In this document: one piece after another, positions 1 to 9,061 of the stretch
Position numbering within the stretch: the first letter of the stretch is position 1
Layout of the letters: every line of letters begins with the position of its first letter
Assembly (NCBI GenBank): GCA_963837635.1
Contig: CAWINY010000003.1
Span: 620,001 to 684,000, forward strand
Direction: 5' to 3'
DNA from: CAWINY01 sp963837635
Lineage (GTDB): Bacteria > Acidobacteriota > Terriglobia > Terriglobales > Acidobacteriaceae
Length of the DNA: 64,000 bases
Position numbers and translations under genes: made by a program
The notes under the pieces: generated by a model
Seen by the model: only the letters and a program-made list of their open reading frames with translations
Told to the model about the DNA's origin: nothing
Databases searched by the model: none

Positions 1-600
1 TCCACGGCTGGACGATCGATGCCGATAACTTCAAAACCAGCGCCCACAACTTTTTCGATCACAATAACGTCGGTGAATCGAACCTGTTCATCCCCCTGAC
101 CATTCAGGAGGCCATCGTCAGAGGCTGGGAGCTGACTCTCCGCTCGCCGAGGATCGCGCACCGCGGCGCAGATTCACCTTGCCTACTCCAACCAGATCGT
201 GGCGGGCGGGGGCGCCATTACCGGCGGCCTGACCAATTTTCGCTTGCCCGCCGGCCTCTCCCCGCTCGACCACGACCAAAGGAACACGCTGAATGTCGGC
301 GGTTCCCTCAGCCTGCCTTGGCGTAGCTTTGCCTCGACCAACGTGTACTACGGCTCGGGCTTCTTGAACGGCCTCCGCGGCGTCTCCGGCTGGCCATTTA
401 CGGGCGCCTATCTGCCCGCCCACACAACGGTTGATCTTTCCCTAGGCAAGGACTTCGGCGAACAACTCTCGGTGACGATCAATGCGCTTAATGTCGCCAA
501 TCGGCGGGTTCTGCTCGATAGCAGCCTGACCTTCGGTGGCTTCCACTGGAACAATCCGCGCGAAATCTATGCGGAGCTGCGATACCGGTTTCATTACTAG
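1..600 (+). pseudogene. TonB-dependent receptor-like outer-membrane beta-barrel, C-terminal end, frameshifted
   Basis: This is the 3' end of a gene that starts before the window. The frame beginning at base 3 reads ..GWTIDADNFKTSAHNFFDH.. and VRGWELTLRSPRIAHR; near bases 150-168 the reading must jump by one base to continue as AAQIHLAYSNQIVAGGG and on to the stop at 600. The product ends in ..YAELRYRFHY, an aromatic-terminated last strand typical of outer-membrane beta-barrels, and the 'NALNVANRRVLLDSSLTFGGFHWNNPRE' region (read here in pieces) matches the last strands of TonB-dependent receptors. Such proteins import ligands using the TonB-ExbB-ExbD motor, encoded at 26.6-29.4 kb. The ligand cannot be told. 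The single-base shift may be a true lesion or an assembly error. Confidence 0.75.
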
Positions 601-875
601 GTAGCTGTCCGGGAGATTTCGTTGTCATGCTGAGCGAGTCGGATCGTCCACCCCAGCAAGCGCAACACCGGCGCGTGCCGGGGACCCCGGCGCAAATACA
701 GGCCGTGCTGGCGCGTGCTTCTTTCCGTCATGAGTTGGAAAGGCTCGGGGCGTATGACATGAAGACCGCGGGCGACCGTTTGATGTAATTCCCAAAAGAA
801 AAAACGGCAGCCATACCGGCCTACCGTTCTAAACTTGGACAAGATTGATATCAACCTGCCGCTGTCCGCCGCGGT

Positions 876-893
876 TGTCAAGTAAACTTGACA
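876..893. promoter_or_regulatory. Perfect inverted repeat TGTCAAGT-aa-ACTTGACA
   Basis: Two 8-bp arms are separated by 2 bp, in a 320-bp gap between the convergent ends of the receptor gene (600) and bfr (921). Each arm contains TTGACA-like text, so it could be an operator or overlapping promoters, but no intact gene starts beside it. The rest of 601-920 shows no convincing gene. The AAGTnnACTT core recurs in two other palindromes in this window. Confidence 0.4.
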
Positions 894-920
894 TAGGCTC
901 GTCCACACGCCACCGCGAGC

Positions 921-1397
921 TTATTTCTTCTCCCCAATCTGCTGCGCGAGATAGTTCTGCAGGCCCACCTCGCCGATGGCGTGGAGTTGGGCTTCCAGCC
1001 AGTCGATGTGCTCTTCCTCGTCTTCCAGGATATCCTCCAGCAGGTCGCGGGAGCCCTCGTCCTTCAGGTCGCGCGCGGCGGGGACGAACTGGTTCAGCCG
1101 CTTCACCGCGTCGTATTCCAGTTGCAGGTCATTGCGCATTTGCTTCTCGACATTGGTGCCAACGCTGATCTTGGACAGCTCGGTCATGTTGGGCGCCCCA
1201 TCGAGGTAGAGGATGCGCTCAATGAGCTTTTCCGCGTGGCCCATCTCTTCGATGGATTCCTTCCTGATCAGGCCCGCGAGCTTGGAATAGCCCCAGTTCT
1301 CGCACATTTCGGCATGCAGGAAGTATTGATTGATGGCGGTCAACTCGGCCTTGAGGGCCTCGTTGAGCATGGTAAGAATTTTCGGATCGCCCTTCAT
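921..1397 (-). CDS. bfr: Bacterioferritin
   Basis: The 158-residue product is a full-length bacterioferritin, the 24-subunit iron-storage shell that oxidises Fe(II) at a di-iron centre and binds heme between subunits. All ferroxidase ligands fall at the classical positions: E18, E51, H54, E94, E127 and H130, with Y25 nearby and M52 as the heme ligand. The start at MKGDPKIL matches the family N-terminus exactly. It lies 51 bp downstream of the response-regulator gene on the same strand and may be co-transcribed with it. Other members of the ferritin superfamily are excluded by M52 and the spacing of the ligands. Confidence 0.96.
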   Translation of the reverse strand: MKGDPKILTMLNEALKAELTAINQYFLHAEMCENWGYSKLAGLIRKESIEEMGHAEKLIERILYLDGAPNMTELSKISVGTNVEKQMRNDLQLEYDAVKRLNQFVPAARDLKDEGSRDLLEDILEDEEEHIDWLEAQLHAIGEVGLQNYLAQQIGEKK

Positions 1398-1448
1398 GAT
1401 CTGCCCTCTCGATGAGATTCGAACCCGGTGGCTACCGCGCCCCAGATT

Positions 1449-2228
1449 CTACTCCATCGAGACGGTGTTTTCGCTCTCGGCGCCGGCGGCGGCGGCAACG
1501 GCCAGCGCCTCGGGCTTCCTCTGCGGCGCGTCGAGCAGATGCTTCTGCACGCAGAGCAAGGCGAGTTCAAGCCGGTCGGAGACGCCCAGCTTCATGTAGA
1601 TCTTGCGCAGATAATTCTTGATGACCTGCTCGGTGGTGCCGATGCGCTGGGCGATGTCCTTGTTGCGCAGCCCTTGGCTTACACCTGCCACGATCACCAG
1701 TTCCTTGGCCGTCAGATTGGCCAGTGAGCCGGAAGGTTCCCCCCGTCCCCGTCCCGACTGGTTGCGATAAGCATCCACCACCCAGCCGATCCCCTTGTTG
1801 TCCAGCCACAGGTCGCCGGCGGCGACCTTGCGCACGCAACTCACCAGCAGTTCCGGCGAGATGGCGCGGGTAATGATGCCGCGCGCGCCGTGGCGCAGGT
1901 AATCCACCGTGTCCTGCTCGTTGGGCTCGGTGACGAGCACGATCAGTTGGATCGGAGCACGACGCAAAAGGTTCGTCACCGCCTCGGCGCGCGGATTCAA
2001 AAGCCGGTCTTCGAAAATGAGGATGTCGGCGCGCACGGAATCCAGCTCGACCAGCAGCTCGCCATAGTTGGCCGCTTGGCCGACCACCGTCAAGTCCGGT
2101 TGCTGGCTGAGAATGCGGGCGATCCCCACACGATAGATGGCCTGACTATCGGCCAGAAAAACCCGCTGCTTGGTTTCGCCGTCACTACGGATATTGTTTG
2201 CCGCGCCATTTGAGCCGTTGCTGGCCAT
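1449..2228 (-). CDS. LuxR/NarL-family response regulator with a degenerate receiver
   Basis: The 259-residue protein has a receiver-like domain at about 20-135 and a LuxR-type helix-turn-helix at about 170-232 (LTAKELVIVAGVSQGLRNKDIA, then KNYLRKIYMKLGV). The receiver departs from the phosphorylatable pattern: the usual acidic pair after strand 1 is reduced to D27 (FLADSQ), the phospho-acceptor position is E73 in DILIFEDRLL, and the conserved lysine is R121 (IITRAISPE), while T100 is retained. It could therefore act without phosphorylation, or D74 could substitute. An Ala-rich tail follows residue 234. It is 19 bp downstream of the PilZ gene, which suggests an operon. No histidine kinase is adjacent. 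Confidence 0.85.
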   Translation of the reverse strand: MASNGSNGAANNIRSDGETKQRVFLADSQAIYRVGIARILSQQPDLTVVGQAANYGELLVELDSVRADILIFEDRLLNPRAEAVTNLLRRAPIQLIVLVTEPNEQDTVDYLRHGARGIITRAISPELLVSCVRKVAAGDLWLDNKGIGWVVDAYRNQSGRGRGEPSGSLANLTAKELVIVAGVSQGLRNKDIAQRIGTTEQVIKNYLRKIYMKLGVSDRLELALLCVQKHLLDAPQRKPEALAVAAAAGAESENTVSME

Positions 2229-2247
2229 CCGTCCTTGCTCTCCTAAG

Positions 2248-2571
2248 TTAGCGACGCTGGAAGTGATATTCGTCGATGATCGCGGCTACGGTGCGCTGAT
2301 TTCCGCTGCTGGCACTGCGCACCACCCGGCCCACGCAGCTTACGGTCACGTCCGTCGGCGAACCCAGCAGATCGGCGGGCATGACGATGGTGAATTCAAT
2401 CGGCGCCTCCGCCTCGAGCTCGGCGTCCAGATCCAGCAGCACGCCGCCCGCCGAGATATTCTCGGTGTTGGCAACGATCTGCTGGCTATCGGCGTGCACC
2501 TCGACCGGCAGCCGCAACGGGAATCGGGCCGCCCTGCGCTTTTCGTTCAATTGGTTTTGGCTTGCCATCAT
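2248..2571 (-). CDS. PilZ-domain protein
   Basis: The 107-residue protein is a single PilZ domain, a c-di-GMP-binding beta-barrel. The RxxxR switch is visible as RRAARFPLRL near residues 12-21, and the second motif as NISAGG (N/DxSxxG) near residues 38-43. No transmembrane or output domain is present, so it probably works through protein contacts. A start at the second Met (2568) is equally possible. It is the first gene of a likely PilZ-response regulator unit. Confidence 0.85.
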   Translation of the reverse strand: MMASQNQLNEKRRAARFPLRLPVEVHADSQQIVANTENISAGGVLLDLDAELEAEAPIEFTIVMPADLLGSPTDVTVSCVGRVVRSASSGNQRTVAAIIDEYHFQRR

Positions 2572-2711
2572 GCCGGCAGGTTATCGCCCCGCGCAGCCCG
2601 GCTGCAAATTACTAAAGTGTGGTGAATCACTCGGAGGTCGGTTCCCGCGCGAGCCCATCGCCAATAGCCCATAGCGTTGTTAAGTCAGGCTTGGCGATTG
2701 GCGACAACACT

Positions 2712-4098
2712 CTAAAAGCGCGTCACTTCGGTGAAGTTGAAATCCCGCGCCTTCATGGCCGGCACCACCATGTCGAAAGACTCCTCGCCGCTGGCACGCA
2801 CCGGCGCTCCCATCTCGATCACATTGGACAGCATGTGGATGAGGCTTTCGTTGAAACGGAAATTCAGGATGCCGTGCTGCAGTTTTCCATTTTCGATGAG
2901 GAAGGTGCCGTCGCGGGTCATGCCGGTGAGGATCTTCTCGTAGGGATCGACCTCGCGGATGTACCACAGGCGGGTGACCAGCACGCCGCGTTCGGTCGAG
3001 GCAACCATTTCGTCGATGCTCTTCGCCTGCCCCGCTGCCGGGCCGGCAAAGACGATATTCAGGGGGATTTCGCCCATCTCGTTGGGGAGCGGCAAGCCGT
3101 GGCCGGTGGGATGGACGTCGCCCAGTTGTGCCGCGTACTCGGAGCCCTTGATTTTGGCGGCGGTTGCGCGCGCGTACACCAGGTTCTTCACCACCCCGTT
3201 TTCGACCAGGGTGATGCGCTCCCGGCGCACGCCTTCGCCATCGAACGGCGCGCCCGATTGCAGCGCGTGATAGGCATCGTCGCAAATGCTGATGTTTTCT
3301 CCAAAGAGCTTCTTGCCCAAGCGCCCGTTGAGGAAGGAACGCTGGTCGAGTACCGCCAGCCCGCCCCAATCCCAGAACATGAAGCCGACCAGGTCGAGCA
3401 CCGCCGCCGGTTCCAGGATGACGGTGTACTTGCCGGGCGGCAGCTTCCTTGGGATGAGCCGAGGCCAGCGCCTTGTGGGCCGCGGTTTCCGCCAGCCGTT
3501 CGGGATCGAGCTCGCGCACATCCGGCGAGCTCGCCTTCTGCCAGCCGGAGGAATCCGGCGCCAGCATGGTCACGGACATGTCGGCCGCGGTCTGCGTGTG
3601 ATAGGCAATGAGCCCGCGCGAGTTGAGGACAGCATCCACCAGTTCCGAGGTTGCCACGATGCCCGCCGAGTTCAGCTTGCGGCGATTAGCCACGGCAACC
3701 ATTTTGCCGACGGCGGCAGCGCGTTCACCGGGACCGATGCTGGAGGTTTCGAAAAAAGCGCGGCCAACCGGCGGACCATCCCCGAAGACCTCTGGCCCCG
3801 CCATTGGCAGCAGCTCGGGATCCGGCTCCTGCACCTTGGCCAAGGCTTCGGAAGCCTGCACCGCGCGGCGCAGCGAGGTATCGTCAAAACGATTGGTCGT
3901 AGCGCGTGCCGTACGGCCATCGAAGACGGTGCGGATGGAGACCTCGTAGTTCTCCTCGGTCACGTTCTGCGTGATCGTGTTGTTGGCAAAGCGCGTGAGC
4001 GAACGCTGCCCGCCACCAATCAGCAGTTCGACTTCATCGGCGGTGGAGAACGAGCGAATGCGGGAGAGCAGGTCGGAGGCTTTGTCGGCTGTCAGCAT
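2712..4098 (-). pseudogene. tldE: TldE/PmbA-family protein, frameshifted
   Basis: TldE (PmbA) is the non-catalytic partner of the TldD metalloprotease, which degrades unfolded peptides and matures ribosomally made peptides. The N-terminal part starts MLTADKASDLLSRIRSFSTA and runs in frame to about base 3452 (..ALASAHPKE). The rest, LPPGKYTVILEPAAVLDLVG to ..MVVPAMKARDFNFTEVTRF, is in another frame and ends at 2712. Joined, the two halves give about 460 residues, the normal length, with nothing else missing. The break lies at about 3435-3452. tldD follows upstream on the same strand, separated by a palindromic repeat. Confidence 0.85.
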
Positions 4099-4136
4099 GA
4101 GTGCAAGACCTATCCAGCTAGCACATTTTCAAGAAT

Positions 4137-4213
4137 TGTCATTCCGAGCGAAGCGAGGAATCGCTATGGCCGCTAGCAAGTAAAGGGATTCCTCGCTTCG
4201 CTCGGAATGACAA
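4137..4213. repeat. Interspersed palindromic repeat (TGTCATTCCGAGCG family), inverted pair
   Basis: The left arm TTGTCATTCCGAGCGAAGCG and its reverse complement at the right end form a hairpin of about 77 bp with a short unpaired middle. It fills the gap between tldD and tldE. Related copies are at 54484-54600 and 61632-61728. Confidence 0.8.
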
Positions 4214-5685
4214 CTACGTTCCCTTGTACGCGCTGCCCACCTTGACCTTGCGGAAGCGGGCCGGGGCGGCGCCGTGGCCGGTGCCCATCACCTGCTGCGG
4301 CTGACCCTTGCCGCAGTTCGGCGTTCCCCACAGCACCCACGCGTCGCGCGAGCAGATGGCGTCCATGGAATTCCAGAACTCGGTGGTGATGCCCGAATAC
4401 GACGGGTTCTTCAGCATGCGGCCCAGTTTGCCGCCCTTGATCTCCCAGCCGATCTCGGTGCCGAACTGGAAGTTGTAGCGCTTGTCGTCGATCGACCAGG
4501 AGCGGTTGGTCTCGAAATAGATGCCGTGGTCGATGTCGGCCAAAAGCTGATCAAAGCTCAGCGGCTTCTCGCCGGGAAGAATGCTGACATTGGTCATGCG
4601 GACAATCGGCACCCGGTTCCAGGATTCGGTGCGCAGGCAGCCGCCCGAGCGCTCCAGTCCGATCAGCGGCGCTGTATCGCGAGACGATAGAAATCCCTTG
4701 AACTGCCCGTGGCTGATGATGGGGATGCACTGCGCCTCCACGCCCTCGTCGTCGTAGGCGAAGGTCCCCAGGCCGGGACCATGCTCGGGGCGCGCATCGG
4801 CGACCACGTTCACCAGCTCGCTGCCGTAGCGCAGGCTGTCGCGCTTGTCCGGGGTGAGGAACGACATGCCGGCGAAGTTGGCTTCCATGCCGAGCACGCG
4901 GTCGAGTTCAATCGGATGGCCGATGGATTCGTGTATCTGCAGCCCCAGTTGCGAGGAGTCGAGCACGATGGGGAACACGCCCTCGGGGCACTTGTCGGCC
5001 TTCAGCAGCGCGACCGCCTGCTCGCCAACGCGGCGCGCGTTGTCGATCCAGCAGCTTGAGCTCCTCGATCAGTTCGTATCCTTTGTTCTGAAACTGCCCG
5101 CCGAACGAGTTGGGATACGAGCGCTTCATGATCTCGTTTCCGCCAAAGGCATAGGCCGCGAAGCCGGCGCCGGTCACGGTGCGCGTCTGATGGATCGCGG
5201 CGCCCTCGCTGGAGTAAAACCACTGCTCGTAGCGGCGGAAATTCAGATTGGTCTCGGCCAGCGTAACGCCCTGCACCGCGCGCAACTGGCGGTCGATCTC
5301 CATCAGCAGGTCGAGATTCTGCTCGATCGAGGTAGAGAACGGGTCGATGCGGCAAGGGGACGACCACTCGGCCTGGTGCGCCTTTTCCGGAGCCAATTGC
5401 ACGCCGCGCTGCTTTGACCTGGGCCGAGGCGCGCGCCACCTCGACCGCGCGCTGGGCGGTGATCTCCACGCCCTCGCGGGTCAGGTCCTCGGTGGCGGCG
5501 AAGCCCCATGCGCCTTGGGCGAGCACGCGAATGCCGATGCCCAGCGACTCGGACTCGTTGGCGGCGCCGATCTTGCCGTTCTTGGTGGCCAGTTCGCGGT
5601 GCCGATCGTCCAGGACACGGACGTCGGCATAGGTGACATCCCGCAAGTTGCAAACGTTGAGGACCCACTCTGCGAGCTGTTTCAT
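4214..5685 (-). pseudogene. tldD: TldD-family metalloprotease, two frameshifts
   Basis: TldD is the zinc-metalloprotease subunit of TldD/TldE. The zinc-binding HExxxH motif is present as HESIGH in the third fragment (starting near FPIVLDSSQLGLQ), and the C-terminus ends ..RFRKVKVGSAYKGT. Three frames are needed: MKQLAEWVLNVCNLRDVTYA to about base 5408; QLAPEKAHQAEWSSPCRIDP to about 5048 (..LIEELKLLD); then NARRVGEQAVALLKADKCPE onward. Joined, the reading gives about 490 residues of continuous homology, so only single bases separate it from an intact gene. Both members of the complex being broken in the same way is notable. Confidence 0.88.
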
Positions 5686-5894
5686 GTCAGTTGATTGGAT
5701 GCCGATGGCGCGAAACCGAGTAGATCATACTCCTGAGAGGAGCGTATATGCGCCGGGAAGATCAGAGCCAGACGTTACGGGTTTCGGAGGCGCAAAGCGT
5801 TGCCGAGGCGCGCTTTCCGCCGACACACTCGCTTGGGAAGACGCCATTCGCAACCGCGCGCCTCTTCGAGCTGGCGTGGCCGGCTGGCGCGGCA

Positions 5895-6065
5895 TTAACG
5901 ACCGGCAGCGGCAGCGCGGGCGCGGGCATATTCAAACGCGCGTTCTATCTCCCGCCGCTCTTCCATGTCCTTCGTCACGCGTACCAGTCGCCGGACCCCC
6001 TCGGCACAGTTGGCGCAAAGTTTTCGGTCGGTTGCGGGTTCCTTCTTGCACAGATCGCACGTCAT
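5895..6065 (-). CDS. Small double-CxxC protein
   Basis: This 56-residue reading frame begins MTCDLCKKEPATDRKLCANC and ends in a basic, Ala-rich helix (..FEYARARAAAAGR). Cysteines at 3, 6, 17 and 20 form two CxxC knuckles 10 residues apart, as in treble-clef or zinc-ribbon proteins; residues 21-50 look like an amphipathic helix. The ribosome-binding site is weak. No function can be assigned; a zinc-dependent nucleic-acid or protein adaptor is one possibility. Confidence 0.65.
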   Translation of the reverse strand: MTCDLCKKEPATDRKLCANCAEGVRRLVRVTKDMEERREIERAFEYARARAAAAGR

Positions 6066-6596
6066 ATCTGATTGGAAGCCGTAGCGCGGGGAAAGTCGCG
6101 ATTGATTAATACGATAGTAATGTGCAAAAAAATCCCGATTTGGAATTTCAGCATCGTCGCCGCTCCATGATTCCCATTTTGGCCTTTCCCCTGTCAGTTA
6201 TGGTCGCCCCGGACACCGCGTTATTGCCGCTAGCCGGGGTTGGGTTGATGGTCACAGGACCGTTCAATTGCACGCTGGTTGGTATTGCCTTCGTGACAAT
6301 GGGTCGCGGACACGGCGTGTGCCACTGTCAGCGCCGCGGGCCGGAACGTCTTGTTTAACAGCAGTCGGGGCAAGAAGCCGCTCCGCCGCTCCGTAGTTCG
6401 CGACACTGGTTTGAAACCGCTGAGCTGAGCTGTTGACAAAGCATGTGGTGCCGGAGTTCACTTGGCATTGCCTGCGACATAGGTTTGCCAATAGGCTCGT
6501 CATGGCGGGAGTTGCACCAGCTCCGAAGCGGCACTTGCGAGTAAAGTTGTGGAAGCCGACCAAGTTGCTGATTTAGTTGACGTTGCAGTCTAGAGC
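6066..6596. other. Gap without a recognisable gene
   Basis: I see no convincing gene, repeat or terminator here. A short plus-strand reading near 6168-6357 contains hydrophobic text but has no start signal or recognisable family. Confidence 0.5.
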
Positions 6597-6671
6597 GGGC
6601 CCGTAGCTCAGCGGTAGAGCAGGGGACTCATAATCCCTTGGTCCAAGGTTCGAATCCTTGCGGGCCCACCA
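6597..6671 (+). tRNA. tRNA with anticodon CAT (probably Ile2, possibly elongator Met)
   Basis: A complete cloverleaf is visible: acceptor GGGCCCG/CGGGCCC, D-arm GCTC..GAGC, anticodon stem GGGGA/TCCCT around loop CTCATAA, T-arm CAAGG TTCGAAT CCTTG, discriminator A and an encoded CCA. The anticodon is CAT. The text around the anticodon (GACTCATAATC..CTTGGTC) resembles E. coli tRNA-Ile2, whose C34 is modified to lysidine by TilS. The initiator tRNA is unlikely because the anticodon stem lacks the three consecutive G-C pairs next to the loop. Confidence 0.93.
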
Positions 6672-6730
6672 ATAAAATCAATAGCTTACAGCCAGAGATA
6701 AAACGCTCACGGACGCTTTCGTCACGCAGG

Positions 6731-6770
6731 AATCCATTGGTCCCAAGTTCAGATCCTGGCGGGCCTAGTA
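6731..6770 (+). repeat. Degenerate copy of the 3' half of the upstream tRNA
   Basis: AATCCATTGGTCCCAAGTTC followed by AGATCCTGGCGGGCCTA repeats the anticodon-3'-side, variable loop, T-arm and acceptor strand of the tRNA 60 bp upstream, with several substitutions. Such partial tRNA copies are typical of attachment sites left by integrases that target tRNA 3' ends; no intact integrase is nearby. Confidence 0.6.
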
Positions 6771-6944
6771 AAGAATCAAGCAATTACCGGTGGTGCATTT
6801 TGGGGGTGTGCCGCAAAGTGTGCCGCAAAACTTTTCTAACGGAGGGAACACGACCCTGGCGAACACGCCCATCCTTGCCTAAATCGGGCTAGGCACCCTC
6901 AATCATCTTCCCTTAACGATGAACTTGCGTAGGCCGCCCGTCCT

Positions 6945-7307
6945 TCACTTGCCCATTTGTTCCGCCGCAGCTTCGTTGAAGGGATTGATGTGCATGACAT
7001 GCATCATGCCGCCTTCCATCATCTGAGCGCTCACCTTCACGTGTTTGCCCATGTACGACTTGACCATATCCTGGTTATCGATCTTCATGATCTTGCCTTT
7101 GTCAGTGACCATGACGGCTTCCCCGCTGGTCTCGGTGCAGTCCTTTCTGCAGCCGAATCGCTCCTTGGGGAAGGTAGAGATCTGGAAGGTGCACTTGGAG
7201 TCGCACATGAACCCCATCATGGTCATGTTGTGGTTGTTCATGTCTTGGGCATGCAGACAGCCCGCCAAAGCAAGTACCGCTACAAACAACCAAACGATTC
7301 GGTTCAT
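6945..7307 (-). CDS. Small Met-rich lipoprotein, unknown function
   Basis: The start at MNRIVWLFVAVLALAGC has a strong ribosome-binding site (GGAGG, 7 bases upstream); a longer reading from 7364 lacks one. The first 17 residues form a signal peptide with an LAGC lipobox, so the mature protein of about 100 residues is probably attached to a membrane. It is rich in Met and has four further cysteines near the middle (FMCDSKCTF.., FGCRKDC). The Met and Cys content suggests metal binding, but no family is recognised. Confidence 0.75.
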   Translation of the reverse strand: MNRIVWLFVAVLALAGCLHAQDMNNHNMTMMGFMCDSKCTFQISTFPKERFGCRKDCTETSGEAVMVTDKGKIMKIDNQDMVKSYMGKHVKVSAQMMEGGMMHVMHINPFNEAAAEQMGK

Positions 7308-7816
7308 CGATTCCTCCACGAGAAGTTTTGAAAGGAGTTCCCTCGCTGCCGCGGGATAAGACACTTACGCCATCAACCTTGCTCATCGTGGCGTCAGCCT
7401 AAGGAGCGGCCCGGTTGTCCTGCTTGAGATCCCACTGTATTTCGATGCGCGATTTCCGCAGTGGTGGGCGACAGGCAGGCGTGTCCGGCCCCACCTTGCG
7501 CCTATTTTGCGTGTCACCGTTCGCCCTGTTCCCTCTTACCCGGGCCCACGAGGAAAGGTCCCGTCTATCCCCGGTCTCCCGAAATCAGTGACCCTGGACT
7601 TTCAAATCCTTTTGTCGTTAAGAAGCCCATCTGTTTGTGCTGCAAGCATTTACAGGCGGATCGAGGGCGTTTCCCTGGTACCGGTGATTCCTATTCTTCG
7701 CGCGTAACTTCCTGGCGGGTCGTGATTCCAACGGTCCAACGGGGCCACTTGAGAACATCACGGCTGGCTTATCCGGTTTGTTGCCGGCGCTGGCCGTCCG
7801 TCCCGGAGGAGATCGA
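7308..7816. other. Intergenic gap
   Basis: No gene or structured RNA is recognised. It must hold divergent promoters for the lipoprotein gene and the redox operon that starts at 7817, but no clear -35/-10 pair stands out. Confidence 0.45.
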
Positions 7817-8275
7817 ATGAATCGCACCTTCTTCGTTTCCGTGCTATTGTTTGCGGTCGTCGCTAACGTCTCGGTCCTCCAAGCCGCGGACAATCTCAAG
7901 TTGAATTCCAAGCTCGACTATGGCAGCGACAGCCTGGATGGACCGCTCATTACCGGGGACAATCTTGAGGCCGGGGTGGTGGCAGGCAAACCCAATTACG
8001 TGATCATCGTCGGCGAAGGCTGTTTCAATTCCAAACGGCAAGCGCGCAGGACGGTGGAGCTCTACCAGAAGTATCAGGGCCGCGTGAACTTTGTGGTCGT
8101 TGATCTTGACGTGAAGCTCTCCGCGGCGCAGCAACTGTTGGTGAAGCGGTATTACACCGGATACATTCCCCAGGTGGTGGTACTGGATAAGCAGGGCCAG
8201 CCTCTCTTCAATGCCTCGGGAGAGGTGGCCAGCGAAAAGATCTCTGCCCTACTGGACAGGGCATTGCAGCAATAG
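7817..8275 (+). CDS. Exported thioredoxin-fold protein with CFNS site
   Basis: The start MNRTFFVSVLLFAVVANVSV follows a GGAGGAG ribosome-binding site and opens a signal peptide ending near VLQAA. The 152-residue protein has a thioredoxin-like core: strand PNYVIIVGEG, the redox position CFNS in place of CxxC, the strand NFVVVDLDV, and the IPQVVVLDKQG segment that carries the cis-proline. Having Ser at the second position, it would favour mixed-disulfide or reductase-partner chemistry rather than dithiol exchange. It is the first gene of an apparent operon with the molybdopterin enzyme and cytochrome b. Confidence 0.75.
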   Translation: MNRTFFVSVLLFAVVANVSVLQAADNLKLNSKLDYGSDSLDGPLITGDNLEAGVVAGKPNYVIIVGEGCFNSKRQARRTVELYQKYQGRVNFVVVDLDVKLSAAQQLLVKRYYTGYIPQVVVLDKQGQPLFNASGEVASEKISALLDRALQQ

Positions 8276-8327
8276 CAGTGCGATCCTGCGATCCATAGAT
8301 GGACCGCGCCGGACTAGGAGAATGCCG

Positions 8328-9050
8328 ATGGCTAAGGAAAAGAATCCCGGCAACGAGTTGCGGAGCGCCCGAAGGCGCGAACTGCTCAAGATGACACCGC
8401 TGCTTCTGGCCGGTACTCTCTTCGTCCCCAAGGCGCGCAACCGGTTGCTAGCGGCGGGTCTCGAGTTCAGCGACCGGGCTTCGGCGGCGCTATTCGACCG
8501 TCACCGCAAGCTCTTCTTTTCGGACTCCGAGGTGGTTCCGTTCAGTATGTTTCCCTACAACTACTACGATGTTCTCGATCCCGATGTGGACTTGGAGAAC
8601 TGGACGCTGACGGTGGCCGGCGACGTGCAATTCCCGGGTGAATACGCGCTATCGCAGATTGCCGCCTTACCCAAAGTGACGCAGAATACGCGGCATGTCT
8701 GCGTCGAAGGCTGGGATGTTGTCGGCAACTTTGGCGGCGCAAGGGTAAGCGACTTCCTTCGCTTGGTTGGCGCCTCTCCGGCGGCGCGATTCATTGAGGT
8801 CGAGTGCTCCGACAACTACTACGAGTCCATCGACATGGAGAGCGCGCTGCATCCTCAGTCTTTGCTCTGCTACGAGATGTATGGCAAGCCCCTGGATCGT
8901 GGACACGGCGCGCCCCTGCGCCTCCAGATGCCAACCAAACTCGGCTATAAGCAGGCCAAGTACCTGGAGACGCTTCGTGTCACCAGCGTTCTCAGCCCCA
9001 GGCGTGGGTACTGGGAAGACCAGGGCTATAGCTGGTTTGCTGGCCTATGA
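8328..9050 (+). CDS. Molybdopterin-dependent oxidoreductase (sulfite oxidase/MsrP-like fold)
   Basis: The 240-residue protein has a twin-arginine-type signal (RRRELLKMTPLLLAGTLF) and a sulfite-oxidase-fold molybdopterin domain. The Mo-ligating cysteine is in NTRHVCVEGWDVVGNFGG, and the conserved end GAPLRLQMPTKLGYKQAKYL is present. No C-terminal dimerisation domain follows, as in MsrP-type enzymes. The substrate is unknown; sulfite, sulfoxides or chlorate-like compounds are possible for this fold. The ATG at 8328 has AGGAG 7 bases upstream; the ATG at 8322 is too close to it. It lies 52 bp after the thioredoxin-like gene and 11 bp before the cytochrome gene. Confidence 0.88.
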   Translation: MAKEKNPGNELRSARRRELLKMTPLLLAGTLFVPKARNRLLAAGLEFSDRASAALFDRHRKLFFSDSEVVPFSMFPYNYYDVLDPDVDLENWTLTVAGDVQFPGEYALSQIAALPKVTQNTRHVCVEGWDVVGNFGGARVSDFLRLVGASPAARFIEVECSDNYYESIDMESALHPQSLLCYEMYGKPLDRGHGAPLRLQMPTKLGYKQAKYLETLRVTSVLSPRRGYWEDQGYSWFAGL

Positions 9051-9061
9051 GGAGGAGACCC

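Noticed and set aside
597..908. A 103-codon minus-strand frame starting at the 876-893 palindrome
   Set aside because: No family resemblance or ribosome-binding site; composition is random-like.
5748..6071. A plus-strand frame of 107 codons
   Set aside because: It overlaps the small double-CxxC gene on the other strand, which has clear cysteine knuckles; the plus-strand reading has no such features.
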